DNA of 64,000 nt, from assembly GCA_944383265.1 (NCBI GenBank), contig CALWOX010000009.1, positions 1-64,000 on the forward strand, in the 5' to 3' direction. Under the pieces are notes generated by a model that saw nothing but the letters and a program-made list of their open reading frames with translations, was not told where the DNA came from and did no database searches. The stretch comes from an uncultured Lachnospiraceae bacterium. Its GTDB lineage: Bacteria > Bacillota > Clostridia > Lachnospirales > Lachnospiraceae. Positions 43,709 to 51,323 of this stretch are shown piece by piece. Position 1 is the first letter of the stretch, and each line of letters begins with the position of its first letter. Position numbers and translations under genes: made by a program.

Positions 43709-43875
43709 GATATGAATATCAAAGCTTTTTTACAAAAGCCACTGCGTAAGCGTTCGCCTTTTCAAAACTCGGAAACCGAAGGTTTCCTCAGACAATTGAA
43801 AAAGCTCGAAGTTAATAAGACTCGTGCTTACTCCGTGAACGGCTTAATCAGTAAAAAATCTTTGATATTCATATC
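43709..43875. repeat. Fold-back element with 25-base inverted ends before valS
   Basis: The ends 43709-43733 (starting GATATGAATATCAAAG) and 43851-43875 are inverted copies with one mismatch in 25. The 117-base middle holds a perfect hairpin GGAAACC-GAA-GGTTTCC (43771-43787) and further pairing of CACTGCGTAAGCG with CGTGCTTACTCCGTG. The whole could fold into one long arm. It lies 38 bases upstream of valS. No transposase frame and no T-box core (GGTGGNACC) is present. Confidence 0.85.
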
Positions 43876-43913
43876 ACAAAGCGCAGCAGCAATTCATACG
43901 AGGAGAACAGATT

Positions 43914-46571
43914 ATGAAAGAACTTGCAAAGACCTACGATCCTCAGGAGATGGAACCGAGGATATATGAGAATTGGCTTAAAAAGGGTTATTTTCATGCG
44001 AATGTAAATTCAGACAAAAAGCCCTTTTCGGTTATGATGCCCCCGCCTAACGTAACAGGACAGCTTCATATGGGACATGCTTTGGACAATACGCTTCAGG
44101 ACAGCATATGCCGCTTTAAAAGGATGCAGGGCTATGAGGTGCTTTGGCAGCCGGGAACAGATCATGCGGCTATTGCCACCGAGGTCAAGGTCATCAACAA
44201 GCTGAAGTCCGAGGGAAAGGACAAGCATGAGCTCGGCAGAGAAGGCTTCCTCAAGGAGGCATGGGCCTGGAAGGAAGAGTACGAGAGCCGAATACTTAAG
44301 CAGATGTATAAGATGGGAGCAGGCGCGGATTGGGAAAGGAAGCGCTTTACCATGGATGAGGGTTGCTCCGAGGCTGTAAAGAAGGTATTTATAGATCTCT
44401 ACAACAAGGGCTACATATATAAAGGAAATCGAATCATAAACTGGTGTCCTGTCTGCAAGACCTCTATTTCCGATGCTGAGGTCATCCATGAAGATCAGGA
44501 CGGATTTTTCTGGCATATAAATTATCCTATAGTGGGAGAGGAGGGCAGATTTGTTGAGATAGCCACCACTCGCCCCGAGACTATGCTCGGAGATACTGCT
44601 GTTGCGGTAAATCCCGATGATGACAGGTACAAGGATCTTGTGGGAAAGATGCTTAAGCTTCCTCTTACGGACAGAGTCATTCCCGTGGTTGCCGACGAAT
44701 ATGTGGACAAGGAGTTCGGAACAGGCTGCGTAAAGATAACTCCCGCCCATGACCCTAACGACTTTGAGGTGGGAAAGAGGCATGATCTTCCCGAGATATG
44801 CATAATGAACGATGATGCCACCATAAACTGCCCCGGTTCAAAGTATGACGGACTTGACAGATATGAGGCGAGAAAGCTGATAGTTGAGGACCTTAAGGCT
44901 GAGGGACTTTTGGTAAAGGTGGTTCCCCATTGCCACAGCGTAGGGACTCACGACCGATGCGGCACCACAGTGGAGCCTATGGTAAAGCCTCAGTGGTTCG
45001 TAAAGATGGATAAATTTGCAAAGGACTGCAAGGATGCTCTTAGCTCGGGCGAGTTGAGATTTGTTCCCGAGAACTATGCAAAGACTTATATTCACTGGCT
45101 CGACAATATAAAAGACTGGTGCATAAGCAGACAGCTTTGGTGGGGACACAGGATACCCGCCTACTACTGCAAAAAGTGCGGAAAGCTTATTGTTGCGGAG
45201 GATATGCCTGATAAGTGCCCTGACTGCGGCGGAACTGAATTTGCTCAGGATGAGGATACCCTTGATACATGGTTTTCATCAGCCCTCTGGCCCTTCAGCA
45301 CACTGGGATGGCCAAAGGAGACTCCCGAGTTTAAGAAGTTTTACCCCACAAATGTGCTTGTGACAGGATATGACATCATCTTCTTCTGGGTAATAAGGAT
45401 GGTATTTTCAGGTATTGAGCATACCGGAAAGTGCCCGTTTAATACAGTGCTCATGCACGGACTTGTGAGAGACTCTCAGGGAAGAAAGATGAGCAAGTCC
45501 TTAGGAAACGGAATAGATCCTCTTGAGGTCGTAGACAAGTATGGCGCCGACGCTCTCCGCGCCGCTCTACTTACAGGAAATGCTCCCGGAAACGATATGC
45601 GTTTCTATTGGGAGAAGGTGGAGAATGAGAGAAACTTCGCAAACAAGGTATGGAACGCCACAAGGTTTATAATGATGAACCTTGACAAGGCAAAGGATCC
45701 CTCCTGTTTAAAGGGAGACGGCAGCGGACTTAAATTTACTATTGAGGACAAGTGGATACTTTCAAAGCTTAATTCTCTGGTTCAGAAGGTCACAGCAAAT
45801 ATGGAGGCCTTTGACCTCGGAATAGCTCTTGATAATGTTACGGACTTTATTTGGGATGAATTCTGTGACTGGTATATAGAGATGGTAAAGCCCAGACTTT
45901 ATTCTGATGAGGATGAGACAAAGGATGCGGCTCTTTGGACACTTAAGACTGTGCTTACAGACGCCTTAAAGCTTCTTCATCCTTTCATGCCCTTTATCAC
46001 AGAGGAAATATTTACGAATATTCAGGATGAAGAGGAATCCATCGTCATCTCCGCATACCCTGTATATAAGGCCGAGCGCGAGTTCAAGAAGGAAGAATCT
46101 GAGATAGAGAGCATAAAGGAAGCTGTGAGGGCAATAAGGACTGTTCGCACAGACATGAATGTTCCTCCCTCAAGAAAGGCAAAAGTATATATCGTATCAG
46201 AAAAAGATGAACTTCTTGATACATTTAAGAATACATCCAAAGTATTCGCGGTTTTGTGCGGCGCATCAGAGGTTATCTGTCAAAAGACAAAGGACGGAAT
46301 AGACGATAATGCGGTATCAGCAGTCATAGCAAATGCCTCAATATACATGCCTCTTTCCGAACTCGTTGACATAGAAAAGGAGCTTGAGAGACTTAAAAAG
46401 GAGGAAAAGCGCCTTGAGGGAGAGCTGAAGCGCTCCAAAGGAATGCTTTCAAATGAGAAATTCATATCAAAGGCTCCTGCCGCAAAAATAGAAGAGGAAA
46501 AGGCAAAGCTTGAAAAGTATGAGCAGATGATGAAGGAGGTCAAGGACAGGATAGAAAGCCTTGGCAGGTAA
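43914..46571 (+). CDS. valS: Valyl-tRNA synthetase
   Basis: An 885-residue class Ia synthetase that charges tRNA-Val. HIGH-type motif is HMGH (52-55) in PPPNVTGQLHMGHALDN, and KMSKS lies near residue 525. The editing CP1 domain (TTRPETMLGDTAVAVNP) removes mis-charged threonine. A C-terminal coiled coil (about 810-880, LVDIEKELERLKKEEKRLEG) is typical. The start follows GAGGAG. No T-box leader was found; a fold-back element lies upstream instead. Confidence 0.98.
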   Translation: MKELAKTYDPQEMEPRIYENWLKKGYFHANVNSDKKPFSVMMPPPNVTGQLHMGHALDNTLQDSICRFKRMQGYEVLWQPGTDHAAIATEVKVINKLKSEGKDKHELGREGFLKEAWAWKEEYESRILKQMYKMGAGADWERKRFTMDEGCSEAVKKVFIDLYNKGYIYKGNRIINWCPVCKTSISDAEVIHEDQDGFFWHINYPIVGEEGRFVEIATTRPETMLGDTAVAVNPDDDRYKDLVGKMLKLPLTDRVIPVVADEYVDKEFGTGCVKITPAHDPNDFEVGKRHDLPEICIMNDDATINCPGSKYDGLDRYEARKLIVEDLKAEGLLVKVVPHCHSVGTHDRCGTTVEPMVKPQWFVKMDKFAKDCKDALSSGELRFVPENYAKTYIHWLDNIKDWCISRQLWWGHRIPAYYCKKCGKLIVAEDMPDKCPDCGGTEFAQDEDTLDTWFSSALWPFSTLGWPKETPEFKKFYPTNVLVTGYDIIFFWVIRMVFSGIEHTGKCPFNTVLMHGLVRDSQGRKMSKSLGNGIDPLEVVDKYGADALRAALLTGNAPGNDMRFYWEKVENERNFANKVWNATRFIMMNLDKAKDPSCLKGDGSGLKFTIEDKWILSKLNSLVQKVTANMEAFDLGIALDNVTDFIWDEFCDWYIEMVKPRLYSDEDETKDAALWTLKTVLTDALKLLHPFMPFITEEIFTNIQDEEESIVISAYPVYKAEREFKKEESEIESIKEAVRAIRTVRTDMNVPPSRKAKVYIVSEKDELLDTFKNTSKVFAVLCGASEVICQKTKDGIDDNAVSAVIANASIYMPLSELVDIEKELERLKKEEKRLEGELKRSKGMLSNEKFISKAPAAKIEEEKAKLEKYEQMMKEVKDRIESLGR

Positions 46572-46630
46572 ATCCGGTAAAAAGCAAATAGAATTGTATC
46601 GGAAGGATCAAAAGGACGATAAGATTACAT

Positions 46631-46670
46631 ACAGCGTCTCTCGAATATTTTGGAGGGACGCTGTTTTTAT
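46631..46670 (+). terminator. Terminator of valS
   Basis: ACAGCGTCTCTC (46631-46642) pairs with GAGGGACGCTGT (46653-46664), loop 10 bases, followed by TTTTTA. Confidence 0.9.
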
Positions 46671-46694
46671 ATCCGTTTTGTATAAACAATTGTA

Positions 46695-46724
46695 TTGGAA
46701 GGTATATAGGGAAAATGATATAAT
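46695..46724 (+). promoter_or_regulatory. Promoter of the GNAT-GNAT-arginase-like operon
   Basis: TTGGAA (46695-46700), 18-base spacer, TATAAT (46719-46724) with an extended TGA, 33 bases before the start codon. Confidence 0.7.
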
Positions 46725-46756
46725 TATCCTAATAAAATTTGGGGAGGAGCATCGGA

Positions 46757-47284
46757 ATGAGAATAAAATTGGTAAAGGGCGGATATGAATACAAAGAGCA
46801 GATAGATGACATGCTTGAGGAATGGACAGCTTATAACAATGAGAATCCTGATGCAAATTCCTCACCATGGTCTATTTTTAAAAACGATTATAAGGACTTC
46901 GATTACTATTTGGATAATCTTGAGTATAAGGAAGCAAAGGACGGCTTCGTCCCGGACTCCACATTCTTCTGCCTTGATGAGGAAAGAAATATCCTTGTGG
47001 GAGCCGTAAATATCAGACATTATATGAACGACTATCTCCTTATGTACGGAGGCCATATCGGAGACGGCATAAGGCCTTCCGAGAGAAGGAAGGGCTATGG
47101 CACGGCAATGATAGCTCTTGCCCTTGAGGAGTGTAAAAAGCTTGGAATAGAAAAGGTCCTTATGGTATGCGATAAAACTAACACAGGCTCGGCAAAAACT
47201 ATTTTAAATAATGGCGGAGTTTTGGAAAATGAAGTCATAGAGGAAGGAAAGTTTAAGCAGAGGTATTGGATAGATGTCAGATAA
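46757..47284 (+). CDS. GNAT-family N-acetyltransferase
   Basis: A 175-residue acetyltransferase. The acetyl-CoA loop is RPSERRKGYGTAMIALALEECKKLG-like (around 110-130), followed by LMVCDKTNTGSAKTILNNGG. Relatives are loosely labelled as acting on small molecules; the substrate is unknown. The ATG 46757 follows a strong GGGGAGGAG; the frame before it is not used. It overlaps the next gene by 11 bases. Confidence 0.87.
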   Translation: MRIKLVKGGYEYKEQIDDMLEEWTAYNNENPDANSSPWSIFKNDYKDFDYYLDNLEYKEAKDGFVPDSTFFCLDEERNILVGAVNIRHYMNDYLLMYGGHIGDGIRPSERRKGYGTAMIALALEECKKLGIEKVLMVCDKTNTGSAKTILNNGGVLENEVIEEGKFKQRYWIDVR

Positions 47285-47804
47285 GATAATAGAAACAGAC
47301 AGGCTTATATTGAGAAAAATAGAGGAGTCTGACATTGATGATCTCTATGAGCTTTTAAGTGAAGAGGAGACGAATACATTTTTGCCCTTTTTTATTATAA
47401 AGAATGTCGAGGAATCGAAGAAGTTTTACGAGAAGAGGATAGCAGGGAGAAAATATTATTTTGCCATATGTCCGAAGGAATCGAAAAAACTTGTGGGATA
47501 TATTAAAGTCGATATGAATGACAGCTATGAGTTCGGTTATGTCCTGAAAAAGAAGTACTGGCACAGGGGAATAATGACGGAGGCCGCAAAGGCCTTGGTG
47601 GAGATTTTAAGGAGTGATGATATTCCCTATATTACTGCAACCCATGACAGGAATAATCCGAGAAGCGGCGGAGTTATGAGAAATGTTTTTAGTGTAACAG
47701 CACAGAAACAGGCATATAAGATTAAGAGTGCTTTTCAGTTGAAAAACATAAGAAATAAAAAAATACGACAAATGCAAAATCAAATGACAGGAGAAAACCG
47801 ATGA
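47274..47804 (+). CDS. GNAT-family N-acetyltransferase (RimJ/RimL type)
   Basis: A 176-residue acetyltransferase with the family start IIETDRLILRKIEESDIDDLYELL and the acetyl-CoA region YVLKKKYWHRGIMTEAAKAL (about 88-107). The motif THDRNNPRSGGVMRN is followed by a divergent, Lys/Gln-rich last 45 residues that fit the family only loosely (FQLKNIRNKKIR). Its stop overlaps the start of the arginase-like gene (ATGA), so the three genes are coupled. Confidence 0.85.
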   Translation: MSDKIIETDRLILRKIEESDIDDLYELLSEEETNTFLPFFIIKNVEESKKFYEKRIAGRKYYFAICPKESKKLVGYIKVDMNDSYEFGYVLKKKYWHRGIMTEAAKALVEILRSDDIPYITATHDRNNPRSGGVMRNVFSVTAQKQAYKIKSAFQLKNIRNKKIRQMQNQMTGENR

Positions 47805-48655
47805 AAACCATAAGATTATTATATCCCGACTATGTAAGCGGAGGATTGGAGGAATATTATTTTGGTGCAAACCTTATGACACATATCCTTCCTGAAAACA
47901 AAAACCAGCCTGTTGTAAAGGTGGAGATAACACCTCCTGATGGCAGTGAGAAGAAAATAAAGGATGGAATTTATGCAAAGGACGAGGTCATCTCAGGTAT
48001 AAAGGACGCTATGTCAAAGCTTGAGGCTGAGGAGCCTGACAGGGTAATAACCATAGGAGGAAACTGCATAGTTTCACAGGCATCTTTTGATTATCTCCAC
48101 GGAAAATATAAGAATACAGGCATCATATGGATAGACGCACATCCCGACGTGTCCATGGTAAAGGACGGATATCCCAATGCTCATGCTATGGTTCTCGGCT
48201 CTCTCATGGGCTATGGGGCTAAGTCTCTCACAGAGCTTATGAGGAATGAAAAATTCAAGGCCTCTGATATACTCTATGTAGGGCTTCAAGGACTGCATGA
48301 CTATCAGAAGGAATTTCTTGATGATATGGGAGTAAGGTATAAGGTACAGACGGAGGAATTTTTGCCTGATGCGGAGATAATTGAATTTACAAAGAGATTT
48401 GAACATATATTAGTGCATTTTGACATTGATGTGCTGGACGAAAAAAGATTTCATTCTACATATTTTGCAAATCCCGAGCTCTCAGGGGACGGCTCGGGCG
48501 GTGGAAGGATGACTATAGAAAAGCTCTCGGATATACTGGGACTTATATGCACAAATTCGGATGTTGTGGGATTTACTATAGCGGAATATCTGCCTTTTGA
48601 TGAGTATAGGCTGCATATGATGTTTTCGGGATTGGATATTTTCATGGACAAATGA
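47801..48655 (+). CDS. Arginase-fold protein of uncertain activity
   Basis: A 284-residue protein of the ureohydrolase superfamily. Two metal motifs remain: DAHPDVS (about 110-116) and DIDVLDEKRF (about 208-217). The first motif, normally GGDHS, reads GGNCIVS, so one manganese ligand is changed. Either the metal site is altered or the enzyme acts on another guanidino or amide compound; arginase or agmatinase activity should not be assumed. It is the last gene of a three-gene coupled operon with two acetyltransferases. Confidence 0.82.
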   Translation: MKTIRLLYPDYVSGGLEEYYFGANLMTHILPENKNQPVVKVEITPPDGSEKKIKDGIYAKDEVISGIKDAMSKLEAEEPDRVITIGGNCIVSQASFDYLHGKYKNTGIIWIDAHPDVSMVKDGYPNAHAMVLGSLMGYGAKSLTELMRNEKFKASDILYVGLQGLHDYQKEFLDDMGVRYKVQTEEFLPDAEIIEFTKRFEHILVHFDIDVLDEKRFHSTYFANPELSGDGSGGGRMTIEKLSDILGLICTNSDVVGFTIAEYLPFDEYRLHMMFSGLDIFMDK

Positions 48656-48729
48656 TAAATCTGCAATGATAGTAATCAACTCCAAGAACGGAATATGAAA
48701 AAGTCGAAATATAATAAAAGGTGAAAGCT

Positions 48730-49197
48730 ATGACAAGAGAAGAACTGAGAACGTATATTTCGGATGTTTACGGCGTGGAGCCCGACATGCCTTGGGCTGA
48801 TGAGCCCTCTTATGAGGTTTTCAGGCATGAAAACAACAGGAAATGGTTTGCGGTAATAATGGATATTCCGAAAAACAGACTGGGGCTTTCAGGAGATGCG
48901 ACCATAGACATTGTAAATATGAAATGCGATCCTGTGCTGCTCGGGTCTTTACTTTCGGAACCGGGATTTTTCAGGGCTTACCATATGAATAAGGAGAAGT
49001 GGATCACGGCGGCCCTTGACGGCAGCGCGGACGATGAGAAGGTAAAACTCATCCTTGACATGAGCTTTGAGGCGACAGATGTAAAGCTTAAAAGCCGGAA
49101 AAAAGCGAAAGCAGTTAAGAATAATAAAACAGAAGAAACAAAAACGGAAAGTGACTATGATAACGGGAGGCCGGAAGGAGATTTAGAAAGGTTTTAA
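48730..49197 (+). CDS. MmcQ/YjbR-family protein
   Basis: A 155-residue protein with the CyaY-like fold of the MmcQ/YjbR family (PF04237), marked by the FRHENNRKWFAVIM and DPVLLGSLLSEPGFFRAYHMNKEKWITAAL blocks, where YHMNK..W is diagnostic. DNA binding has been proposed. A basic C-terminal tail of about 35 residues extends it. The ATG 48730 lies six bases after AAAGGTG; the GTG at 48721 is less likely. Confidence 0.88.
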   Translation: MTREELRTYISDVYGVEPDMPWADEPSYEVFRHENNRKWFAVIMDIPKNRLGLSGDATIDIVNMKCDPVLLGSLLSEPGFFRAYHMNKEKWITAALDGSADDEKVKLILDMSFEATDVKLKSRKKAKAVKNNKTEETKTESDYDNGRPEGDLERF

Positions 49198-49701
49198 ATG
49201 ATAAGAAGAGCAACTGATACGGATACAGACAGACTGTGTGAAATATGGCTTTACTCAAACCTTGACGCTCATAATTTTATTCCTGAGAAATATTGGAGGG
49301 ACAATCTCCCGCTTGTAAGAGAAAGCCTTAAGGAAGCGGAGATATATGTTTTTGAGGATGAAGATATAAGTGGCTTTATAGGGCTTACGGAGCTTATCGG
49401 AGTTGATTTTGAGCCTAAGGACGATCCGAGGCTTAGGAAAGATGATCCTGTGATTCCGAGAAAATCGGGAGTGAAATATATCGCAGGCCTTTTTGTTGAC
49501 GCTTCAAAGAGAAGCAAGGGCACAGGAAAGGCGCTTCTTGACTTTGCAAAGAGGAAAAATGACTGTCTTTACCTTTCTGTATATGAAAAAAATCCAAGGG
49601 CTGTAAACTTTTACCTGAGGGAAGGCTTTGAGATAATAAAGGAAAATATCGACGAGGCCACAGGAGAGAAGGAGCTTCAGATGTGCTTTATAAAAAGTTA
49701 A
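49198..49701 (+). CDS. GNAT-family N-acetyltransferase (YjaB/PhnO-like)
   Basis: A 167-residue acetyltransferase. It starts with MIRRATDTDTDRLCEIW and has the acetyl-CoA region YIAGLFVDASKRSKGTGKAL (about 97-116) and the late motif YEKNPRAVNFYLREGFEII. The start codon immediately follows the MmcQ stop, so the two are co-translated. Substrate unknown. Confidence 0.88.
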   Translation: MIRRATDTDTDRLCEIWLYSNLDAHNFIPEKYWRDNLPLVRESLKEAEIYVFEDEDISGFIGLTELIGVDFEPKDDPRLRKDDPVIPRKSGVKYIAGLFVDASKRSKGTGKALLDFAKRKNDCLYLSVYEKNPRAVNFYLREGFEIIKENIDEATGEKELQMCFIKS

Positions 49702-49761
49702 TATTCTCACATATTGAATAAATCCTTTGAATTTACTATTATTTAAGAGACAAAAATGATA

Positions 49762-49783
49762 CCCTCTCAAAGCCTTGGGAGGG
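49762..49783 (+). promoter_or_regulatory. Hairpin that covers the comEA ribosome binding site
   Basis: CCCTCTCAA (49762-49770) pairs with TTGGGAGGG (49775-49783), nine pairs with one T-G and a four-base loop. The right arm is the ribosome binding site, eight bases before the start codon. No T run follows, so it is not a terminator. Confidence 0.6.
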
Positions 49784-49790
49784 CTGATAT

Positions 49791-50324
49791 ATGAAAAAAA
49801 TAAAAATTATCATTATTGCTGCAGGTTTTATTGCCGCGGCAATACTCTACAGCTTTTCGGGAAAGGACAGCGAGGCTGTGCTTTTAAAGAACGGTACGGA
49901 AGCGGAAGCCTTTGATTCGGATGAAGGACAGGACAGTACCGATTCCGGTGAAGCCGCAAACTGTGATTCAGCTTTAAAGGAAGATATCGAAAGCCTAAAG
50001 ACAGAGATATCAGGGCTTAAGGAAAGTATAGAGCTTCTTAAAAAAGACGGTATAAACATAGTGCTTTCCGATACTTCCGCACAAAGTGTGGAGGCGGTAT
50101 ATTTTCCTGAAAGCGGGCAGCAGGAGGACAGCGGACTCGTAAATATAAATACGGCCGATAAGGACGAGCTCATGGAGCTCCCCGGCATAGGGGAATCCAA
50201 GGCCGACAGTATTATCTCCTACAGAGAGGATTATGGAGCTTTTGAGAGCATAGAGGAGATAATGAACATAAGCGGTATAAAGGAGGCGGCCTTTGAAAAG
50301 CTGAAGGATAAGATAACAGTATAA
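49791..50324 (+). CDS. comEA: ComEA-like helix-hairpin-helix DNA-binding protein
   Basis: A 177-residue membrane-anchored protein. It has one N-terminal membrane segment (2-23), an acidic linker, a predicted short coiled coil (about 63-90, LKEDIESLKTEISGLKESIELL), and a C-terminal pair of HhH motifs (VNINTADKDELMELPGIGESKADSIISYRE ... INISGIKEAAFEKL). ComEA captures external DNA for uptake. The SLBB domain common between anchor and HhH in Bacillus is replaced by the coiled coil. The ribosome site is buried in a hairpin. Confidence 0.88.
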   Translation: MKKIKIIIIAAGFIAAAILYSFSGKDSEAVLLKNGTEAEAFDSDEGQDSTDSGEAANCDSALKEDIESLKTEISGLKESIELLKKDGINIVLSDTSAQSVEAVYFPESGQQEDSGLVNINTADKDELMELPGIGESKADSIISYREDYGAFESIEEIMNISGIKEAAFEKLKDKITV

Positions 50325-50367
50325 GCATTTAAGCTTTATGAGTGAAGCTCAGAGTAAAGTTAGCTTC

Positions 50368-50396
50368 TTTACTATGGCCTTTTCAGATGATATAAT
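50368..50396 (+). promoter_or_regulatory. Promoter of the Asp23-nusB cluster
   Basis: TTTACT (50368-50373), 17-base spacer, TATAAT (50391-50396) with extended TGA. A small stem AGTAAAG/CTTTACT (50353-50373) overlaps the -35 region. Confidence 0.6.
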
Positions 50397-50440
50397 GAAT
50401 AAAATTATGCATATTTATATAAATATTCAGGAGGTATATT

Positions 50441-50827
50441 ATGGCTGATACAGAAAGAGCTGATGGCCGATTTCTCTGTCAGGACGGAACTATGGGACAG
50501 ATAAAGATAGCTGATGATGTTATCGCTGTTATAGCAGCCCTTGCCGCCACAGAGGTGGAGGGTGTGGATTCCATGGCGGGAAATATCACCCATGAGCTTA
50601 TCAGAAAGCTCGGTATGAAGAATCTCCAAAAGGGAGTGAGGATAGAGCTTGCAGGTGAGGATGTGAGCTGCGCTCTTTCTTTGAATGTGGCCTACGGCTA
50701 CAGCATACCCGAGATATCCGAGAGGGTTCAGGAAAAGGTAAAGACTACTATAGAAAGCATGACGGGACTCCATGTGACAGATGTAAATGTCAATATAGCA
50801 GGAGTAAATACTAACGTTAACAGGTAA
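50441..50827 (+). CDS. Asp23/Gls24-family protein
   Basis: A 128-residue cytoplasmic protein of the alkaline shock family (PF03780). The motifs IKIADDVIAVIAALAATEVEGVDSMAGN and VNVAYGYSIPEI-like strands are typical. Homologues form membrane-attached assemblies or take part in envelope stress and fatty acid control. Placement just before nusB is standard in Firmicutes (yqhY in Bacillus). Start follows AGGAGG. Confidence 0.93.
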   Translation: MADTERADGRFLCQDGTMGQIKIADDVIAVIAALAATEVEGVDSMAGNITHELIRKLGMKNLQKGVRIELAGEDVSCALSLNVAYGYSIPEISERVQEKVKTTIESMTGLHVTDVNVNIAGVNTNVNR

Positions 50828-50831
50828 AGAT

Positions 50832-51266
50832 ATGAGTATGAGCAGACATGAACTTAGAGAGCAGACCTTCAAGATGCTTTTCGGAGCCGAGTTTCACGAC
50901 GGAGAGGACAAGAGAGAGGCCCTCGAAAACTATATAGATGTGACCATAGAGCGTGAGCTGACTCCCGAGGAGCGCGAGGAGATAATACAGCGAGTCCTTG
51001 CAGTGGATTCAAAGAGGGCTGTCCTTGACGAGGCTATCAATAAGATATCCAAGGGATGGAGGACATCGAGGATGGGAAGAGCGGAGCTTAACCTTATCCG
51101 TCTTGCACTGTATGAGATGAAATTTGATGATTCCGTCCCCGTAAAGGTAGCCATAAATGAGGCTGTAGAGCTGGGCAAGGAGTATGGAGACGACGATGCT
51201 CCTTCCTTTATAAACGGAATTTTGGCAAGGCTTATAGATGTGGATGTAGAGGAGTTTTCCGAATAG
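50832..51266 (+). CDS. nusB: Transcription antitermination factor NusB
   Basis: A 144-residue all-helical RNA-binding protein that works with NusE on boxA RNA in rRNA operons. Marks are SRHELREQTFKMLF at the start and the conserved RMGRAELNLIRLALYEM and VAINEAVELGKEYGDDDAPSFINGIL. A second ATG six bases downstream is also possible. Confidence 0.97.
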   Translation: MSMSRHELREQTFKMLFGAEFHDGEDKREALENYIDVTIERELTPEEREEIIQRVLAVDSKRAVLDEAINKISKGWRTSRMGRAELNLIRLALYEMKFDDSVPVKVAINEAVELGKEYGDDDAPSFINGILARLIDVDVEEFSE

Positions 51267-51323
51267 GAAAACTCTTTTAGTCACATAGCATAAAGTCTCA
51301 TAAAGCATACGGCGGGAAGAAAT

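Noticed and set aside
43689-43913. T-box leader of valS
   Set aside because: The conserved GGTGGNACC core and specifier-loop signs are absent; the region is explained by the fold-back element.
43712-43969. An 85-codon frame over the fold-back element
   Set aside because: It reads through both inverted repeats into valS in another frame and has no ribosome site.
47640-47804. Frameshift in the RimJ-type acetyltransferase after THDRNNPRSGG
   Set aside because: Neither other frame gives a better family ending, and the existing one keeps a faint match (FQLKNI) to the usual C-terminus.
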